From: Craspedostauros australis
Taxonomy: Eukaryota; Bacillariophyta; Bacillariophyceae; Mastogloiales; Achnanthaceae
Assembly: GCA_026770025.1 (NCBI GenBank)
Contig: JAMXDE010000017.1
Location: forward strand, 186,001-250,000
DNA: 64,000 bases
Direction of reading: 5' to 3'
Shown: in pieces, positions 61,601 through 64,000 of the stretch
Layout of the letters: each line of letters starts with the position of its first letter
Numbering within the stretch: the stretch's first letter is position 1
Notes under the pieces: model-generated
Database searches by the model: none
Seen by the model: only the letters and a program-made list of their open reading frames with translations
What the model was told of the DNA's origin: nothing
Position numbers and translations under genes: made by a program

Positions 61601-64000
61601 TTGTCCGTAAGCTTGCGGGCAGAGTTGACTGCGCTCACCGGAGACGACACCTGATGTCGAAGCTGAGTCGATCCGAGCACGTCGTTCGATGCGATGTCCT
61701 TGTTGTTGTGCGTCGGGCTGGACACACCGTTGGCATAATCCGCATCTTGAGAAAGTTTGGCGCCGTCTGAGTTTGGCGTCGCGGCCATGTTCGAAACGCT
61801 GCGCTCGGCTCGGATGGATGGTTCTGGGTCCATCTTTGGGCTCTGTCGTCGCATCGCAGCATCGTCTCCCTTCCTATCGGTTGATGGCTCCATTGCGTCA
61901 TTGGCAACATCATCAGGCCAAAAGTGTTGGCGCCTGCTGGCTTGGGCATCGCCGCGTGGTTGCCGTTGCCCTCGAACGCTGCTGCTTTTGCTGTTGGGCG
62001 AGAATGCCGCAGAGGACATTGGCGCAGCTGTTGCCGTTGCTGCTGCAGCAGCTGTCAAAGTGGCTGCAGACGATCCGGATCGTCCTGTCGATGGTCGCAC
62101 AGCCACTTCTGTCTTTCCAGAAGTTGTTGTTGTTGCTGCTGCTGCGGGTGTGGTTGCCGTCGGTGTCCTGGCGTTCGTGTTCACTTCGGCTTCGGAACGG
62201 TCCACAAAGTCCCGCTCCACTCGTGGAGACATCATTCCGAGCGGCGACACAATCTGTGTCTCGCGATTGTCTGCTGGCAACCGTTGCTTGGTGGGAGTTG
62301 GGTCCACGCTGATCCTGGTTGGCATGGGATGCCGAGGTGAGGATCGTTTACCGCTGTAATTGCTCCTTTCTTCCACACTTGACTGCTTCGTGGCAGTGTC
62401 ATCGTCGCCCCAGACCTGCGAGTTGGCACCCGGCATGCCCGCGTGGTCGCCGACGTACGGGTTGGGAAGGACGATGGCATCGGGGTCGATAGAATTCCGG
62501 CTTCTGGTGGATGCCCCACCTCGTCGAGACGAGTTTCCATCGTATTCTTCGGTGCGGGTGCTGCGGATGCTTCGGACACTGCGAGTGCTGCGCCGACTGC
62601 TGCTTCCTCCAGTGTTGGCTCGTTTCCTTCGTGTTGACGAGTTGTCGTCAGCTCCATCTAATGTCCAAGAGTCGTCGTTGTCAAGCTCGAGCAGTTCGAA
62701 CACCTGCGGTTCTTGCATCGCAGTCCAATCGTCATCGCGTGAGACGGCAGAGATGATCGCATTGGCGTCGTCACCGTCGCGGGCTTTATCATCGTCTCCC
62801 AAGGACGGGTTCGCAGGCAGACTGACGTCGCTGTCTTGATCCGGCAAGTTTGATGTAATTGTCACCGATTCGGTTGCTGCTGTTGTGGCTGTTGCTTCGA
62901 ATTCCGACGCTGGTGCTGAAGTTGGTGCAGCGCCCATGCCAGCCGCCGCTGCTGCGGTTGTTGTTGTTGCAGGGACTGCACTCAGTTTGGCAACAAGGTT
63001 GATCGCTTGGACTTCGTTGCGCCCGCTTGATGGTCCGGTTGCCGACACGGCCTTGGCCTTCGCTTTCACCTTGGCTCTGCGTGTTGTACCACCGCCTTGA
63101 GAGTTTGCGCTGGTGGCGCTCTGGTTGGACAGCGACAACGTCGATCGCTGGCTGCGAGTTGAGTTGTTGACTGAAGCTCCTCCAACGCCAGCAGCTTCTC
63201 GCGTCGATGAAATCTGGCGCCGTCCAAGTGGTGATGAGGTGGTGCTGCAATCGCTTGTGGACTCCTCGTTGGTGTTCGAGCTCTCAATGTCGTCGTGGTC
63301 GTTTCTGGTGTCACCGTGGCTGCCGACGTCTTCGTCTTCGTCATCTTCCTCGTTGGTCGTGACGATGGCCAACCCTGGTCTCTCCTTACGCGATCGCGAC
63401 GCACCTGCTGCGCTCTTTTGCGTGGAGTGTGCATCAGCTGGGTTGAAGCTGGCACGGTTGTTAATCATGGACGTTTTGCGAGAAGAGACGATTGGGGAGG
63501 CTGGTTGGTGGTCACTATCGTCGACATGGACACCGACATTGGCATTGACATCATCACCGCCGTCAATTTCTTCAATTTCTTCAATATTTGCATTGCCTCC
63601 ATTGTCCTCCTCCAGTGCACCGTCAAACCTGCTGAGAGATCGTGGAGATGTTGCACATGCTGGAGTTGTTGATGTCGATGCAAGCGCTTGCGCCTCGGTA
63701 TCTTCCTCCGTCACAATACCGATTACAGCATCGCTTGTCTCTCCAACCTGAGCTCGACGAGGCGTGGATGGATACTCGAAACCACGGCTGCGACCGATGC
63801 TGCTGCTGCCGTTGACGTTGTTCACGCGACCGTCAGCCTTGGGCGATGCGAGAACCTCATCAAGCTGCTGGGCGATTGCGGCGTCTTCCCTCTCGCGTTC
63901 CGAGACGGCATCTACTTCTCGCATGGCTTCCTCGAAGAGCTCATCCGCATCGATGGAACCGCCTGCATTGATAAGGTCGGACTCATTCTCTCCGCTGAAG
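58651..64000 (-). CDS. Very long low-complexity protein, N-terminus beyond window
   Basis: The frame is open from the right edge to the stop at 58651, so the 5' end is missing. The ATG at 63924 is only the first in view; codons continue upstream (FSGENESDLINAGGSIDADE). At least 1780 aa, rich in Ser, Asn, Thr, Ala and Asp, with SP/TP sites and basic clusters, a Gln tract near 61090-61160, and few predicted folded parts. Near the C-terminus two related helical segments occur (59520-59610 and 59020-59150): T-x-K-E-L-K/R-x-L/I-E-K/R-x-L-x-K-x-L, likely short coiled coils. A block at 60080-60180 (LQSLEDIQLMMNSMKPPSTP) looks ordered. No enzymatic domain was recognised. Possibly a scaffold or cytoskeletal protein. 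Confidence 0.75.
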   Translation of the reverse strand, partial: FSGENESDLINAGGSIDADELFEEAMREVDAVSEREREDAAIAQQLDEVLASPKADGRVNNVNGSSSIGRSRGFEYPSTPRRAQVGETSDAVIGIVTEEDTEAQALASTSTTPACATSPRSLSRFDGALEEDNGGNANIEEIEEIDGGDDVNANVGVHVDDSDHQPASPIVSSRKTSMINNRASFNPADAHSTQKSAAGASRSRKERPGLAIVTTNEEDDEDEDVGSHGDTRNDHDDIESSNTNEESTSDCSTTSSPLGRRQISSTREAAGVGGASVNNSTRSQRSTLSLSNQSATSANSQGGGTTRRAKVKAKAKAVSATGPSSGRNEVQAINLVAKLSAVPATTTTAAAAAGMGAAPTSAPASEFEATATTAATESVTITSNLPDQDSDVSLPANPSLGDDDKARDGDDANAIISAVSRDDDWTAMQEPQVFELLELDNDDSWTLDGADDNSSTRRKRANTGGSSSRRSTRSVRSIRSTRTEEYDGNSSRRGGASTRSRNSIDPDAIVLPNPYVGDHAGMPGANSQVWGDDDTATKQSSVEERSNYSGKRSSPRHPMPTRISVDPTPTKQRLPADNRETQIVSPLGMMSPRVERDFVDRSEAEVNTNARTPTATTPAAAATTTTSGKTEVAVRPSTGRSGSSAATLTAAAAATATAAPMSSAAFSPNSKSSSVRGQRQPRGDAQASRRQHFWPDDVANDAMEPSTDRKGDDAAMRRQSPKMDPEPSIRAERSVSNMAATPNSDGAKLSQDADYANGVSSPTHNNKDIASNDVLGSTQLRHQVSSPVSAVNSARKLTDNKLSSNVMRTKKFKAKPKKSSSRKAASPRSHKVATKMPDAPVADGSNATKVNSGSAYSKQKAPSRTSSKTPSLLSATMHSNRHVSQPPTPAKHNSIHVDSSATNAKQVAKMETAAVNNRDTIRQEDLDMVLNSPEPLVMHYRQQEHKKQEYQKQQQQQQQQQQRYHHQEQHQNQHQEQKQHRTMMATPQLETQESPRHVHLQMQPSQDFADFRPVPVANNVMRDPMEGPQRRSRQREPLYEAQRQQEHHQVPVDEDEKLQLPQQNVTTPTSPSSMAVETSSHSRNLTFNQSVQMQAQKQQTLVIKKSSSLVGRKRRDGVNLMVQTDMTQPPNAHPAAVVNSGSGALMYDHHSNANASPRVSSTRSSTNPRSFAASGTPRATMTDDGTMLVNRKVRKAKTPRERSPRPSHSNIVPSNGDMTANVDASVNVTSNATGNGNGISRHDSRRGAIMPSPKVSGVAPTPSRRPKTPRTPKTPTLDRLQSLEDIQLMMNSMKPPSTPRERQRLREEAQINSGLSMSMTDRSERSHSNRGRPTPEVSSHSRRQRNMLDMRRENSYRNLTKHSGNTTGNAAKTPSNINGSRTNSNIKTKSRRSKNNGLSRSSPKAAAAETTETATPSNATVNQAEDRDEQPTRSSANGRTRDRKVPSPTTPASSSSKIKDSTYETTTKELKRLERKLEKQLRQVKRVELMKQSEQKQNPEQYQDQQPQHQYQAKVQDHVRRNDVANANGSGIRRSQPNTNHPLDDNDHGRNYQWSAERQLSSSRTNTKGTRRSNGGGGATGGVGRGEMTSWDNKKTSTNVINGNNNGNGDQVRNTDDATTAKELRQIEKQLVKKLKRDDEKRAAKLKRLRLKPSTPRGGSGSGDGSGASTFSSSVASSSTGGGSSSARTAAATAAATDSGMTIRTTGTPTSAAMMVDVATTPQQHFSHRGRVTPRGRERVDLFDKTKQAKVLREQTRGGVGVGVGGMYLGNHGLVESREMRS

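Overview
The window looks like nuclear DNA of a photosynthetic heterokont, most likely a diatom. Four things point there. (1) A tandem family of type II membrane proteins has the diatom-style ectodomain: a Q-R-Y-A-L-A..YYSTN block, then plant-type LRRs with the GTIPPE(L/I)G core, ending in a C-x-C-C-x-x-C tail. (2) A FAD4-type desaturase has a bipartite-style leader with an A/F cleavage site (VEA-FQTP). (3) A CDC2-type kinase carries a PSTALRE cyclin-binding helix. (4) The methionine-salvage enzymes MtnB and MtnC are fused. Genes are compact, with zero or one short GT-AG intron. This assignment is from motifs only; no search was run.

Layout. 1-23214: a cluster of three same-strand (-) LRR membrane-protein genes, invaded by three different transposons. 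Copy 1 (1-2187) runs off the left edge. Copy 2 (7280-3158) has its LRR exon cut by a 1240-bp non-autonomous TIR element (4028-5267, 3-bp target duplication CAG). A 4.2-kb piggyBac-like element (8142-12324) sits between copies 2 and 3. It carries a 1.1-kb array of 8-bp repeats and an intact-looking transposase. Copy 3 (23214-12427) holds in its only intron an apparently whole 8.4-kb LINE (12709-21107) with 18-bp target duplications, ORF1, and an endonuclease/RT/RNase H ORF2.

24911-45427: a housekeeping stretch. It contains a plastid FAD4-like desaturase, an INPP4-type phosphoinositide 4-phosphatase, a hypothetical protein with an RVxF-like motif, a CDC2-type CDK, DGAT2, the MtnB-MtnC fusion, a NUDT5-like Nudix hydrolase, a secreted four-repeat cysteine-rich protein, and an enoyl-ACP-reductase-like gene whose frame is interrupted once.

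46308-51980: an old, internally deleted relative of the LINE. It is split by a solo LTR (49569-50319, TG...CA ends, 5-bp duplication GGAAT) that carries a cluster of TGACGTCA-like sites before a TATA-like sequence. 54433-57753: a large P-loop NTPase resembling the Crinkler/RHS effector class, with a possible REase-type C-terminal domain. 58651-64000: the 3' part of a very long, low-complexity protein that continues past the right edge.

The genes do not form one pathway. DGAT2 and FAD4 belong to lipid metabolism (the reductase-like gene may too), MtnBC to methionine salvage, and INPP4 to phosphoinositide turnover. The most informative part is the LRR cluster, where insertions can be read to the base and ordered by state of decay.
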